This document shows, piece by piece, positions 1-7,809 of a stretch of 64,000 bases of DNA (position 1 is the stretch's first letter; every line of letters starts with the position of its first letter). The notes under the pieces were generated by a model that worked only from the letters and a program-made list of their open reading frames with translations, was not told where the DNA came from and made no database searches. The position numbers and the translations under genes were made by a program. The DNA comes from Burkholderiales bacterium (GTDB lineage Bacteria > Pseudomonadota > Gammaproteobacteria > Burkholderiales > Burkholderiaceae_C), in NCBI GenBank assembly GCA_016000265.1, contig JAECRL010000001.1:248001-312000 (forward strand), given 5' to 3'.

Positions 1-10
1 GTCGAGCAAA

Positions 11-1333
11 TCAGGTGCGGATTTCGCCCTGGCCCAGCACCACGTACTTCAGCGAGGTCAGGCCCTCCAGGCCCACCGGCCCGCGCGCATGGAACTTGTC
101 CGTGCTGATGCCGATTTCGGCGCCCAGGCCGTACTCGAAGCCATCGGCGAAGCGCGTGGAGGCGTTGACCATCACGCTGGCCGAGTCCACCTCGCGGATG
201 AAGCGCATCGCGTTGGGGTGGTTGGTGGTGAGGATCGAGTCGGTGTGGTGCGAGCCGTACTGGTTGATGTGCGCGATGACCTCGTCGAGCGAGTCGACCA
301 CCTTCACCGCGATGACGGGGGCGAGGTACTCCTCGAACCAGTCCTGCTCGGTGGCGTCGACCAGCAACGCGCCCTGCACGTCCGACAGGATCGCCTTGGC
401 GCGCGGGTCGCAGCGCATCTCCACGCCCTTGTCGGCGAAGACGCGGCCGATGCGGGGCAGGAAGGCGGCGGCCTGTGCGGCGTGCACCAGCAGCGACTCG
501 GTGGCGTTGCAGGGGCTGTACTTCTGCGTCTTGGCGTTGTCGGTGACCTTGACGGCCAATGCCAGGTCGACTTCGGCGTCGACGTAGGTGTGGCAGTTGC
601 CGTCGAGGTGCTTGATCACGGGCACCTTGGCCTCGGCCGTGATGCGCTCGATCAGGCCCTTGCCACCGCGCGGGATGATGACATCCACGAACCGCGGCAT
701 GGCGATCAGCTGGCCCACGGCGGCGCGGTCGGTGGTCTGCACCAGCTGCACGGCGTGGGTGGGCAGGCCCGACTCGGCCAGCGCAGCCTGCACCAGCTTC
801 CACAGCGCCAGGTTGGAGTGGATGGCCTCGGAGCCGCCACGCAGCACGCACGCGTTGCCGCTCTTGATGGCCAGCGAAGCGGCTTCGATGGTCACGTTCG
901 GGCGCGATTCGTAAATCATGCCGAACACGCCGATGGGCACGCGCATCTGGCCCACGCTGATGCCGGTGGGGCGGCGGCGCATCTGGGTGATTTCGCCGAC
1001 CGGGTCGGGCAGGGCGGCGACCTGTTCGCAGCTCTCGGCCATGGTTTCGATGACCTTGTCGGTCAGGCGCAGGCGGTCGACCATCGGGGCGGCCAGGCCG
1101 TTCTTCTCGGCGGCCAGGATGTCCGACTCGTTGCGCGCCTTGAGCTCGCCGGCGTGGGCCCGGATCTGCGCGGCCAGCGCCAGCAGCGCGGCGTTCTTGC
1201 CCGCGGTGCTGGCCGCGGCCATGGCTGACGCGGCGGTGCGGGCGGCCTGGCCCACGGCGGACATGTAGTCGACCACGGATTGGCCCTCGGACCAGGTGAT
1301 GGCGACGTGCGATGGGGATGCGGCGGTGTTCAT
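11..1333 (-). CDS. proA: Gamma-glutamyl phosphate reductase ProA
   Basis: Cytosolic NADPH-dependent reduction of gamma-glutamyl phosphate to glutamate semialdehyde, the second step of proline synthesis. The 440-residue protein is a normal family length plus a short N-terminal extension. It has the aldehyde-dehydrogenase-like fold signatures: the [10 protein letters not shown] segment, the LRGGSEA segment, and the catalytic cysteine in KYSPCNATE near residue 275. The start is the first ATG (1331-1333); a later Met near residue 24 ([10 protein letters not shown]) could also be used. It is divergent from the next gene, so the roughly 80 bp between them must hold both promoters. Family assignment is secure; only the exact start is uncertain. 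Confidence 0.96.
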   Translation of the reverse strand: MNTAASPSHVAITWSEGQSVVDYMSAVGQAARTAASAMAAASTAGKNAALLALAAQIRAHAGELKARNESDILAAEKNGLAAPMVDRLRLTDKVIETMAESCEQVAALPDPVGEITQMRRRPTGISVGQMRVPIGVFGMIYESRPNVTIEAASLAIKSGNACVLRGGSEAIHSNLALWKLVQAALAESGLPTHAVQLVQTTDRAAVGQLIAMPRFVDVIIPRGGKGLIERITAEAKVPVIKHLDGNCHTYVDAEVDLALAVKVTDNAKTQKYSPCNATESLLVHAAQAAAFLPRIGRVFADKGVEMRCDPRAKAILSDVQGALLVDATEQDWFEEYLAPVIAVKVVDSLDEVIAHINQYGSHHTDSILTTNHPNAMRFIREVDSASVMVNASTRFADGFEYGLGAEIGISTDKFHARGPVGLEGLTSLKYVVLGQGEIRT

Positions 1334-1413
1334 GCCGCGATTGTCTCAAACCTGCCGAGTCCTTGCCGAGACCCTGCACCCGCTATGCTGCCAGGGCTGC
1401 CTGCCCACCCACC

Positions 1414-1728
1414 ATGCCCCCTTCCCACCAGGTCATCCACATCCACCCCGAGGCACCGCCCAAGCCACCCCTGGGCGAGCCGTGCAATGGCTGCGGCGTG
1501 TGTTGCCTGGCCGAGCCCTGCCCGGTGGGCATGCTCATCAGCCGCAAGCGCCGTGGGGCATGCGAGGCGCTGGTGTGGTCGGACCCCGACGGACGTTACC
1601 TGTGCGGCCTGTTGGCCACCCGTGGCCCGTCATCGGGCTGGCGGCGTGTTTGGCGCGCCTGGGTGCGCCGCCTGATCTCGTCGGGCAGCGGCTGCGACGC
1701 CAGCATGGTGGTCGAGCGGCCCCGTTGA
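1414..1728 (+). CDS. YkgJ-like cysteine-cluster protein
   Basis: A 104-residue protein whose N-terminal third carries a dense cysteine cluster: CNGCGVCC followed by EPCPVGM and a further Cys after RRGA and in YLCGL. This C-x2-C-x2-CC arrangement resembles the YkgJ/UPF0153 family of putative metal or Fe-S cluster proteins, whose biochemical role is not settled. I start at the ATG of MPPSHQV because the longer reading upstream overlaps proA and has no conserved character. The C-terminal part is Arg-rich and unremarkable. It is transcribed away from proA. Metal binding is inferred from the cysteine spacing only. Confidence 0.7.
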   Translation: MPPSHQVIHIHPEAPPKPPLGEPCNGCGVCCLAEPCPVGMLISRKRRGACEALVWSDPDGRYLCGLLATRGPSSGWRRVWRAWVRRLISSGSGCDASMVVERPR

Positions 1729-1825
1729 ATTGCGCCCTCACGCGGGGCTTGATCGCGGGATCCCATCGGGGGGTGGCGCCCTACGATGGGGCATCGACCC
1801 CAGGGTCACCACGCTCAGGAGCCCC

Positions 1826-1969
1826 ATGCGAAAGAAGCTGCTGCAAAACACCCTGTTTGCCGCCATCGCTGCGTGGTCGATTTACCTGGCGCAGGGCGCG
1901 GGTTCGGTCGACACCTCGGTCGTCACGGCCCACGCCGCCCCCAGCGCCATGTTCCTGGCTCAGCGCTGA
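1826..1969 (+). CDS. Small hydrophobic protein (47 aa)
   Basis: A 47-residue ORF (MRKKLLQNTLFAAIAAW...) with a basic start and one hydrophobic stretch of about 18 residues, followed by a short tail rich in Ala, Ser and Thr. This fits a signal peptide or a single-pass small membrane protein. A good AGGA ribosome-binding site lies 5 nt before the ATG (1817-1820), which is the main reason for calling it. It ends head-on against the flavin monooxygenase gene, and both stop codons sit inside one short hairpin. I do not recognise the family. Confidence 0.5.
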   Translation: MRKKLLQNTLFAAIAAWSIYLAQGAGSVDTSVVTAHAAPSAMFLAQR

Positions 1970-1983
1970 TCCACTGCGGATCA
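1967..1983. repeat. Hairpin containing the stop codons of two convergent genes
   Basis: TGATCC-actgc-GGATCA is a perfect 6-bp stem with a 5-nt loop. Its left arm begins with the TGA stop of the 47-aa ORF and its right arm ends with the TCA complement of the monooxygenase stop. There is no T-tract, so it is not a clear intrinsic terminator, and it may be chance. Confidence 0.4.
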
Positions 1984-3300
1984 ACGCCAGCCGAACATCA
2001 TGCTGCGCGCCAGCAGGCGCTTGACGGGGCCGAGCTGCTGCACCGCCCCCAGGCCCAGGCCGCGCGCCGTCGCCAGGATGGGCGCGGGCCACGTGAAGCT
2101 GCGCGCCAGGAAGTCCGTGGCGGCCATGAGGGCCCAGCGATCGGGCTGACGTCGCCGCTCGAACTGACGCAGGGAGCGCTGAACCTTCATCTGTCGCGTC
2201 TCGGCATCGTCATCGTGAGCCCAGGTCTGACTTTTGAGGGCGCCCAGGAGCTCGTGCACGTCGCGCATGGCGAGGTTGAAGCCCTGTCCGGCCACCGGGT
2301 GCAGGGTTTGCGCCGCGTTGCCGATGCGAACCACCACGCCGTCGCTCACCAGCCGGCTGTGGGCGTTGAGCCCCAGCGGGAAGGCCTTGAGCGGCGAGAC
2401 CTCGACGATGCGCCCCACACGCGGGTGGAACAGGGTGTTGAGCAGCACCAGGCGCTGAGCGTCGTTCAGCGTGGCCACCGGGTCGTCGTGGCGCTGCACG
2501 CACCACACCAGGGCCGCGCGCCGGCCGCTGTCGCCCGTGGGGCTGACCGCGCCACGCGGCAAGGGCAGCAGGGCCGCGGGGCCCGACGGCGTGAAGCGCT
2601 CGTAGGCCACGCCATCGGCCGCGCCCTCCTCAAGCCGGACCTGGCCCACCCAGGCGGTTTGCTCGTAGTCGCGGCTGAGGCCTTGCGGCCACTGCAGTTT
2701 GGCCTGGTCTGCGAACACCCCGCCTTCGGCGACGACGACCAGGTCGAAGCGCTCGGCGATGTCGGCGTCCACTTCCACCCCGGTGCCCAGGGGCTTGAAG
2801 CCGCGCACCGGGGTGCCAAAGCGCATGGCCAGTCGCTGCGGTTCGCGGGCGGCGGCCTCCAGCCAGGCCCGTTGCAGCGGGGCCACCAGGGTGCCGTAGC
2901 CCACCACCGCCCCCAACTGGGCCACGCCCTGCTCCTGGGCGCTGATGCAGACCTCGGGCTGCTGAGGGCCGGGCCACAACACGGTCGGTTGCTGCTGCGA
3001 GACGTGCACCTCGCGGATGTCGGCGTGTGCGCCCGAGCGCGCGATCGGGCCCCACACGCCCAGGCGGCTGAGCTCCTGCACCGTGCCCAGCGACAGCGCC
3101 AGGGTGCGGGCGTCGCGTGACACGTCGTGCTCGGCGGCGCGGGCGTCAAACACCGTGATGCGCGCTTGCGGCAAGGCGAGCGAGGCCTGCAAGGCCAGGC
3201 TCAGCCCGGCCGGCCCGGCGCCGATCACGGCCAGGCTCAAGGTCGGCGAGGCGTTCGTGGGGGAGGGAGATGGAGCGGGGGCCGGGCGGTGCAGGTCCAT
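1981..3300 (-). CDS. FAD-dependent monooxygenase, UbiH/UbiF/VisC family
   Basis: A 439-residue flavoprotein of the ring-hydroxylase family that includes the ubiquinone-pathway enzymes UbiH, UbiF and UbiI. An N-terminal dinucleotide fold is visible (VIGAGPAGLSLAL, residues ~25-40). Near residue 320 is the second FAD motif (RIGNAAQTLHPVAGQGFNL), which has Asn where most members have Asp in GDAAH. The start chosen is the ATG at 3298-3300, giving MDLHRPAP; the open frame continues far upstream only because it shadows ispB. It is divergent from ispB, which makes the octaprenyl tail of ubiquinone, so a ubiquinone role is attractive. Which ring position it hydroxylates cannot be read from sequence. 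Confidence 0.85.
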   Translation of the reverse strand: MDLHRPAPAPSPSPTNASPTLSLAVIGAGPAGLSLALQASLALPQARITVFDARAAEHDVSRDARTLALSLGTVQELSRLGVWGPIARSGAHADIREVHVSQQQPTVLWPGPQQPEVCISAQEQGVAQLGAVVGYGTLVAPLQRAWLEAAAREPQRLAMRFGTPVRGFKPLGTGVEVDADIAERFDLVVVAEGGVFADQAKLQWPQGLSRDYEQTAWVGQVRLEEGAADGVAYERFTPSGPAALLPLPRGAVSPTGDSGRRAALVWCVQRHDDPVATLNDAQRLVLLNTLFHPRVGRIVEVSPLKAFPLGLNAHSRLVSDGVVVRIGNAAQTLHPVAGQGFNLAMRDVHELLGALKSQTWAHDDDAETRQMKVQRSLRQFERRRQPDRWALMAATDFLARSFTWPAPILATARGLGLGAVQQLGPVKRLLARSMMFGWR

Positions 3301-3386
3301 GGTGCGTTCGGGATGAGGCGAGGCGGTGAGTCGGGATTGTGCGGCGCAATCGCGACCCGGGCCAAGCGAGTCGTCAAGGCGCTTTC

Positions 3387-3392
3387 TATAAT
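3387..3392 (+). promoter_or_regulatory. Possible -10 element for ispB
   Basis: A perfect TATAAT lies in the divergent gap between the monooxygenase and ispB, about 70 nt before the ispB start. The hexamer 17 bp upstream (AAGCGA) is a poor -35, so this is only a candidate. Confidence 0.35.
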
Positions 3393-3462
3393 CCGGCATC
3401 GGGCTGTGTTTCGGCCCCCTCATGGGCGGCCCCGTGGCGCCCCAAACTGCCAGCGACCTCGC

Positions 3463-4443
3463 GTGACCTCCTCCACCTCCCCCGCCAGCTACCGCACCCT
3501 CTCCGTGGCCGACATGGCCGAGGTCGATCAGGTCATCCACCGTCGGCTGTCGTCGCAGGTGGCGCTGGTCAACCAGATCTCGCACTACATCGTCAGCGCC
3601 GGCGGCAAGCGCGTGCGCCCCATGCTGCTGCTGCTGATCGCCGGGGCGCTGGGCAACCGCACGGCCGAGCGCCACGAGCTGGCCGCGGTGGTCGAGTTCA
3701 TCCACACCGCCACGCTGCTGCACGACGACGTGGTCGATGAGTCCGACCTGCGCCGAGGCCGCAAGACGGCCAACGCCCTGTTCGGCAACGCCGCCAGCGT
3801 GCTGGTGGGCGACTTCTTGTACTCGCGCGCCTTCCAGATGATGGTCTCGACCAACCGCCTGCGCGTCATGGAGGTGCTGGCCGAGGCCACCAACGTCATC
3901 GCCGAGGGCGAGGTCCTGCAACTGATGAACATGCACGACCCCGACATCTCGGTGGACGACTACCTGCGCGTCATCGAATACAAGACCGCTAAGCTCTTCG
4001 AGGCCAGCGCGCGCCTGGGGGCGGTCATCAGCGATGCACCCGCCGAGGTGGAGGCCGCCTGTGCCGACTACGGTCGGGCCCTGGGCACCGCCTTCCAGCT
4101 CATCGATGACCTGCTGGACTACGAGGGCTCGACGGCCGAGCTGGGCAAGAACATCGGTGACGACCTGCGCGAAGGCAAACCCACCTTGCCCCTGCTGGTG
4201 GCCATGCAGCGCGGCACGCCCGAGGAGTCGGCCCTGATTCGCCAGGCCATCGAGCAAGGCGAGGTGGAGCGCATGCCCCAGGTCATCGAGATCGTGCGCC
4301 GAACCGGGGCGCTGGAGGTCACTCGGGAAGCCGCACAAGCCCAGGCTCAGCAGGCCGAGCGTTGCCTGGAGGCCTTGCCCGAATCCGAATGGCGCGAAGC
4401 TCTGCTACAATTGTCGTTTGATTCGATCCATCGCTCAAACTGA
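3463..4443 (+). CDS. ispB: Polyprenyl (octaprenyl) diphosphate synthase
   Basis: Chain-elongating trans-prenyltransferase that makes the C40-type side chain of ubiquinone from farnesyl diphosphate and IPP. Both aspartate-rich motifs are present: HDDVVDESD (first DDxxD) and LIDDLLDYEG (second). The substrate-binding GGKRVRP motif lies near residue 50. The chosen start is GTG at 3463, giving 326 residues, close to the usual length. The alternative ATG at 3514 would trim the conserved N-terminal helix, and the frame upstream of 3463 is not IspB-like. tRNA-Pro follows 57 nt downstream on the same strand. Confidence 0.94.
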   Translation: MTSSTSPASYRTLSVADMAEVDQVIHRRLSSQVALVNQISHYIVSAGGKRVRPMLLLLIAGALGNRTAERHELAAVVEFIHTATLLHDDVVDESDLRRGRKTANALFGNAASVLVGDFLYSRAFQMMVSTNRLRVMEVLAEATNVIAEGEVLQLMNMHDPDISVDDYLRVIEYKTAKLFEASARLGAVISDAPAEVEAACADYGRALGTAFQLIDDLLDYEGSTAELGKNIGDDLREGKPTLPLLVAMQRGTPEESALIRQAIEQGEVERMPQVIEIVRRTGALEVTREAAQAQAQQAERCLEALPESEWREALLQLSFDSIHRSN

Positions 4444-4499
4444 GTTGCTGCCGAGCTTCATCGGCCACACAGCAACAACACAGCCAGCGGGGTCGACAT

Positions 4500-4576
4500 C
4501 GGGGTGTAGCTTAGCCTGGTAGAGCGCTACGTTCGGGACGTAGAGGCCGGAGGTTCGAATCCTCTCACCCCGACCA
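4500..4576 (+). tRNA. tRNA-Pro (anticodon CGG)
   Basis: A 77-nt cloverleaf with acceptor stem CGGGGTG/CACCCCG, anticodon loop TTCGGGA (CGG, reading CCG), T-loop GGTTCGAATCC and an encoded CCA end. It decodes a common proline codon in this GC-rich genome. Its 3' half (4530-4576) is the integration site of the genomic island; the integration event regenerates an intact tRNA because the same bases are carried at the crossover. A duplicate of the 3' half sits at 18690-18739. Confidence 0.97.
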
Positions 4577-4579
4577 GGA
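4530..4579 (+). repeat. attL: 50-bp direct repeat in tRNA-Pro
   Basis: Fifty bases from the 5' edge of the anticodon loop region through the CCA end plus GGA are identical to 18690-18739. The bases on either side differ, which defines the repeat limits. Confidence 0.93.
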
Positions 4580-4587
4580 CACACATC

Positions 4588-4622
4588 AAAAAGCCCAAGT
4601 GAATCAAGCACTTGGGCTTTTT
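4588..4622 (+). terminator. Intrinsic terminator after tRNA-Pro (island-supplied)
   Basis: AAAAAGCCCAAGTG and CACTTGGGCTTTTT form a perfect 14-bp inverted repeat around a 7-nt loop, ending in a T-run. It lies inside the island, so it replaces the original tRNA terminator, which was displaced to about 18745-18774. Confidence 0.85.
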
Positions 4623-4669
4623 GCTTTGAATCGTCATGAATGTCGTTTCAAAGCAAATTTCCGAACTCA

Positions 4670-4689
4670 GTGTCCCAAATTTGTCCCAA
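4670..4689 (+). repeat. Putative integrase arm-type site, left
   Basis: The 20-mer GTGTCCCAAATTTGTCCCAA contains two TGTCCCAA units 11 bp apart. An identical 20-mer in the same orientation lies at 18620-18639 beside the truncated integrase. In the excised circle the two would flank the att core, as arm-binding sites of tyrosine integrases do. The repeat is observed; its function is inferred. Confidence 0.6.
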
Positions 4690-4779
4690 GACTTGAATTG
4701 GCATGAATGCAGGCGTGCATGTCGCCAGGCTTAGCGCTTTGACACGCCACGCCTTTGGCTCTATGGTGTCAATGCACTC

Positions 4780-5154
4780 ATGAACAACGATTCAAGTCAC
4801 GCAGCCGTGACCACCATTCAGGACCTCAAGCGAGTACGCCACATCGCCCTTTGCGTTGCGGTGTTCGCCTGTGGCGTGGGGTTTCTTGCGTGCGTCGCTG
4901 AGCTGATCGGCATGCAGTTCGAGACAGCAAATTGGCTGCACCAGTTCTCTACTGCTCTGGCTTGGACAAGCCTGCTGGCCATCACCACAACCATTGGGGT
5001 GATGTTTTTGGTTTGGATGCCTGTTCACGACCAGATAGTGGCCTCTCTTCGCGTCACGCGGGATCGGCGCTTGAAGCGCTCACGTTACGTCGAGGCGTTC
5101 ATCTCTGCGCCACAGGGCCGCTCATCTCCGCCTCCCCGGCATCGCCATCGCTGA
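4780..5154 (+). CDS. Hypothetical two-helix membrane protein
   Basis: A 124-residue protein with two hydrophobic segments (about residues 22-46 and 60-85) separated by a short loop, then a basic, Arg-rich C-terminus ending PPPRHRHR. This predicts a small inner-membrane protein with a cytoplasmic tail. It is the first gene inside the island after the left attachment site. No clear Shine-Dalgarno precedes the ATG, and I recognise no family. It could be a spurious ORF, but the hydrophobic pattern and the lack of a better gene here favour a real one. Confidence 0.5.
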   Translation: MNNDSSHAAVTTIQDLKRVRHIALCVAVFACGVGFLACVAELIGMQFETANWLHQFSTALAWTSLLAITTTIGVMFLVWMPVHDQIVASLRVTRDRRLKRSRYVEAFISAPQGRSSPPPRHRHR

Positions 5155-5214
5155 ACTTGCGTCGCAGCACGTGTTCGTGCTGCCGTAGCGACTTGGTCGC
5201 TCAACGCCACAGTG

Positions 5215-5565
5215 ATGGTGAACGACATGCCCAAACCATTTGCCGCGCAGGACAGCGGCATCCCTCGAATCCTTTTCATTGAACAGCTGGCAGCCTTGAT
5301 TGGCAAGCGGGTCACGACGATTCGCACTTGCGCGACCAATGCCAAGTACCAGCACCTCATTCCCCAGCCGTTCAAGTTGCCCCACAGCAGGCGTCTTTGC
5401 TGGCACGAAGCCGACGTTCTTCGGTGGATCGAATCCACCCGGCCGGCCGAGCCGCCTCCACGTAAGCGCCCGCGCGGGCGGCCGACCAAGGTCGAGCAGT
5501 TGGCCCGAGAGCGTTGGGCCCAAACCTCCGCAGCTCGCGCCCCCATGGAAGGGGGTGCCCAGTGA
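5215..5565 (+). CDS. AlpA-like helix-turn-helix DNA-binding protein
   Basis: A 116-residue protein whose central part reads like the AlpA/excisionase fold: ILFIEQLAALIGKRVTTIR for the helix-turn-helix, then the wing-like RRLCWHEADVLRWIEST. A basic tail (RKRPRGRPTK) may add DNA contacts. Such proteins serve as recombination directionality factors or transcription activators of integrase genes in islands. I start at ATG 5215; GTG 5212 or ATG 5227 are possible. Its stop overlaps the GTG start of repA (GTGA), so the two are translationally coupled. The family call is good; activator versus excisionase cannot be decided. Confidence 0.72.
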   Translation: MVNDMPKPFAAQDSGIPRILFIEQLAALIGKRVTTIRTCATNAKYQHLIPQPFKLPHSRRLCWHEADVLRWIESTRPAEPPPRKRPRGRPTKVEQLARERWAQTSAARAPMEGGAQ

Positions 5566-6449
5566 GCGCGGAAAAACTGATCAACGCCAATGTAGCCATC
5601 TGCATGGATGCCCCCGCAGGCGACGAGCTGATGTTCTGCCACTCGATCATGAGCCAGATCGGACTGCCCCGAAGCCAAGTCAAGGGAAGAGAGTTCCACC
5701 ACACCGTTGGGGCTGCCTGGATGAGCATCCAAGCAGGCATGCTGGACGAAGGGGCGGGGCCTGTGGAGCAGCCTGTGCCGTATGGCGCCACAGCACGACT
5801 GGCACTGACCTGTGTTTCAACCCTGGCGTTGCGGCACAAGAATCGTGAAATTGACATCGGGCGCAGCGCAGCAGAGTTCCTGTCAATGCTGGGGCATGAC
5901 CTCCAGGGGCATTGGTATCGGATGCTTCGACGGCAAATGCATGCCTTAGCTGCGTGTCGCCTGCAGCTTGGGTTCCAAGGGCGAACCGTCAACAGCCTTC
6001 CCATCCAACAGTTCGATGCCTGGCAGCCACGCTCTTTCGAATCCGCCTCGCGCTGGCCGGGGCTTCTTGTGCTGAGCGCAGAGTTCTACGCTGAGCTCAT
6101 CGAACACAGCGTGCCGCTGGACGGTCGTGCCCTTGCGGCGCTCAAGGGCTCGGCTCTAGCCCTGGACATCTACACTTGGCTGGCCTACCGCCTGCACCGC
6201 ATCCAAGGTGGCCCCGTCGCCATCCCGTGGGCTGCTCTGATGCGCCAGTTCGCCCATCAGCCCCAAGGGCTGCATGCCAAAGAGACCTTCCGACGAGGGT
6301 TCCTGCATGGCCTTCACAAAGTCCAGATGGTCTACCCACAGGCGAAGGTCGAACCTTTCGACGGCGGCCTGGCGCTGCACGCATCCCCGCCCCCTATCGC
6401 CAAGCAGGTCTTTGCTGCAGCCAAGCTGCAGGGAGGCCCGCATGAATGA
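5562..6449 (+). CDS. RepA-type plasmid/island replication protein
   Basis: A 295-residue protein matching recalled plasmid RepA (RepA_C-type) sequences across its length: KGREFHHTVGAAWMSIQAG near residue 45, the RQMHALAACRLQLG block, IQQFDAWQPR, and the long block from LSAEFY to WLAYRLHRI. These proteins start replication at iteron origins, and also occur in integrated elements. The start is GTG 5562 with an AGGGGG ribosome-binding site 6-7 nt upstream, overlapping the AlpA stop. It runs into the recombinase gene with an 8-nt overlap, making a three-gene operon. Activity is unproven, and the origin is not identified. Confidence 0.78.
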   Translation: MSAEKLINANVAICMDAPAGDELMFCHSIMSQIGLPRSQVKGREFHHTVGAAWMSIQAGMLDEGAGPVEQPVPYGATARLALTCVSTLALRHKNREIDIGRSAAEFLSMLGHDLQGHWYRMLRRQMHALAACRLQLGFQGRTVNSLPIQQFDAWQPRSFESASRWPGLLVLSAEFYAELIEHSVPLDGRALAALKGSALALDIYTWLAYRLHRIQGGPVAIPWAALMRQFAHQPQGLHAKETFRRGFLHGLHKVQMVYPQAKVEPFDGGLALHASPPPIAKQVFAAAKLQGGPHE

Positions 6450-7497
6450 CCTCATCGAAGTCTTGAAGGCCAAGCTGCTGCATGCCACCGAGTTGATTCA
6501 ACATATCGCCTCGGGGCGCAATCGCAGAACTGGCCGCTCCCCCAACACCGAGCACGACTACCTGCGGCTTGGCCAGACCTTGCTGATGCGCGCCAAAACG
6601 ACGAATGGTGGGCTGATCGGTGCCGTGTCGGACACCCGCCGCCCAACCACCTTCCAGAAGCGCATCGCCGCACTGCGTTTCACCTTGCAGTCGAGGCAGC
6701 TGGAACTGCTGGACAGCATCGTGGAGCCGGTGACACCAGAGCTGGCTCAGAAGTGGCTGTGCTTGCTCGACGAGCAGATTGACCACATCCAATCGGTCAT
6801 TGAACTCAAGCAGCAGGGCCTGGTGGGCCAGAGGGCGCGGCGCCGCAGCAAACGAGTTGCCTTGGGCGGACTGCCCCCAGACTGGCGGGAGCAGTTGTGT
6901 CATCGAGGCGGCACCGGCCGGTACTCCGACGCCTTGCTGCTGGCGGCGCTGACAGGGTGTCGCCCCTCCGAGCTGGAGAGGGGAATTGAGGTCTCGCGGG
7001 TGGTCAATGCCGAGACCGAGCAATCACTGATCCAGATCGTCATCGACGGGGCCAAGGTCAAGAAATCGCAAGGACAGCCCATCCGCCGATTGCGATATGC
7101 CGAAGACGATGACCACCCTCTGGTGCTCATGCTCAAAGAGGCATTGAGCCAGTCGCAGCAATCGCCCATGGTCGTCCAGATCGACCACGCGGGCAACTTC
7201 TCTGTGGAGGTGCGGCGATTGGCTGCCAGCCTCTGGCCCGCGCATCCGCAGCCAATCACGGCGTACTGCTTGCGACACCAGTGGGCAGCGGATGGCAAGC
7301 GGATTGGTGATGCAGGTGCTGTCAGTCGTGGGCTGGGACACCTGTCTGACAAGACTCAAAGGCTGTATGGGACGGCATCACAAGGAAGGCGTGGACATCT
7401 TCTGCAACCTGTGAGCGTGGAGGCAGAACGGCCCGTCAAAGGTGCGTCACCCCAATCCACTGTAGTCGAGCTAGACGATCCTGACCCGGCCGGCTGA
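6442..7497 (+). CDS. Tyrosine-recombinase-like protein
   Basis: A 351-residue protein. The C-terminal half has the recombinase active-site pattern: first Arg in ALTGCRPSELE (near residue 173), a candidate Lys in DGAKVKKS, LRHQW carrying the second Arg, H in GLGHLSDKTQ, and the nucleophile Tyr in RLYGT. The position usually occupied by the first His of HxLR is Tyr (AYCLRH), a variation that may lower activity. The N-terminal half is helical, without the usual arm-binding domain. It is coupled to repA by an ATG-TGA overlap. It may resolve multimers or catalyse excision; it is not the integrase expected from the att-proximal position. Confidence 0.72.
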   Translation: MNDLIEVLKAKLLHATELIQHIASGRNRRTGRSPNTEHDYLRLGQTLLMRAKTTNGGLIGAVSDTRRPTTFQKRIAALRFTLQSRQLELLDSIVEPVTPELAQKWLCLLDEQIDHIQSVIELKQQGLVGQRARRRSKRVALGGLPPDWREQLCHRGGTGRYSDALLLAALTGCRPSELERGIEVSRVVNAETEQSLIQIVIDGAKVKKSQGQPIRRLRYAEDDDHPLVLMLKEALSQSQQSPMVVQIDHAGNFSVEVRRLAASLWPAHPQPITAYCLRHQWAADGKRIGDAGAVSRGLGHLSDKTQRLYGTASQGRRGHLLQPVSVEAERPVKGASPQSTVVELDDPDPAG

Positions 7498-7564
7498 TAA
7501 GCGCCTTGGACTAGACGGCCGTTTTTGCCCGAACTGCGACCGAAACAGGGCAGTCCGTCTATAG

Positions 7565-7596
7565 ATTGGGGCAATGACGCGGCTCATTGCCCCAAT
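7565..7596. repeat. Perfect 13-bp inverted repeat upstream of parB-like gene
   Basis: ATTGGGGCAATGA and TCATTGCCCCAAT are exact reverse complements around the loop cgcggc. No T-tract follows, so it is either a Rho-assisted terminator of the repA operon or an operator/recombination site. It sits in the 312-bp gap between the recombinase and the parB-like gene, where I see no ORF of substance. Confidence 0.7.
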
Positions 7597-7809
7597 TGCG
7601 CCTGGCGCTCCTCAGCGCCTGCAGATGCAAATTGCCGACCAGACGATGGCGCCTTACGCGCAAAGTACGAGCAGGGCGCCGAAGTAAAGGTGGAATCAGA
7701 CCGCCCGGACGCTTGACCGGACGCGAACCGCCCTTGTTAAACTCAGTGAACGTGAAGCTGGGTTGAAAGTGCTTCTGGACTACAAGATCAACGCCTGCTG
7801 GGAGCACCG

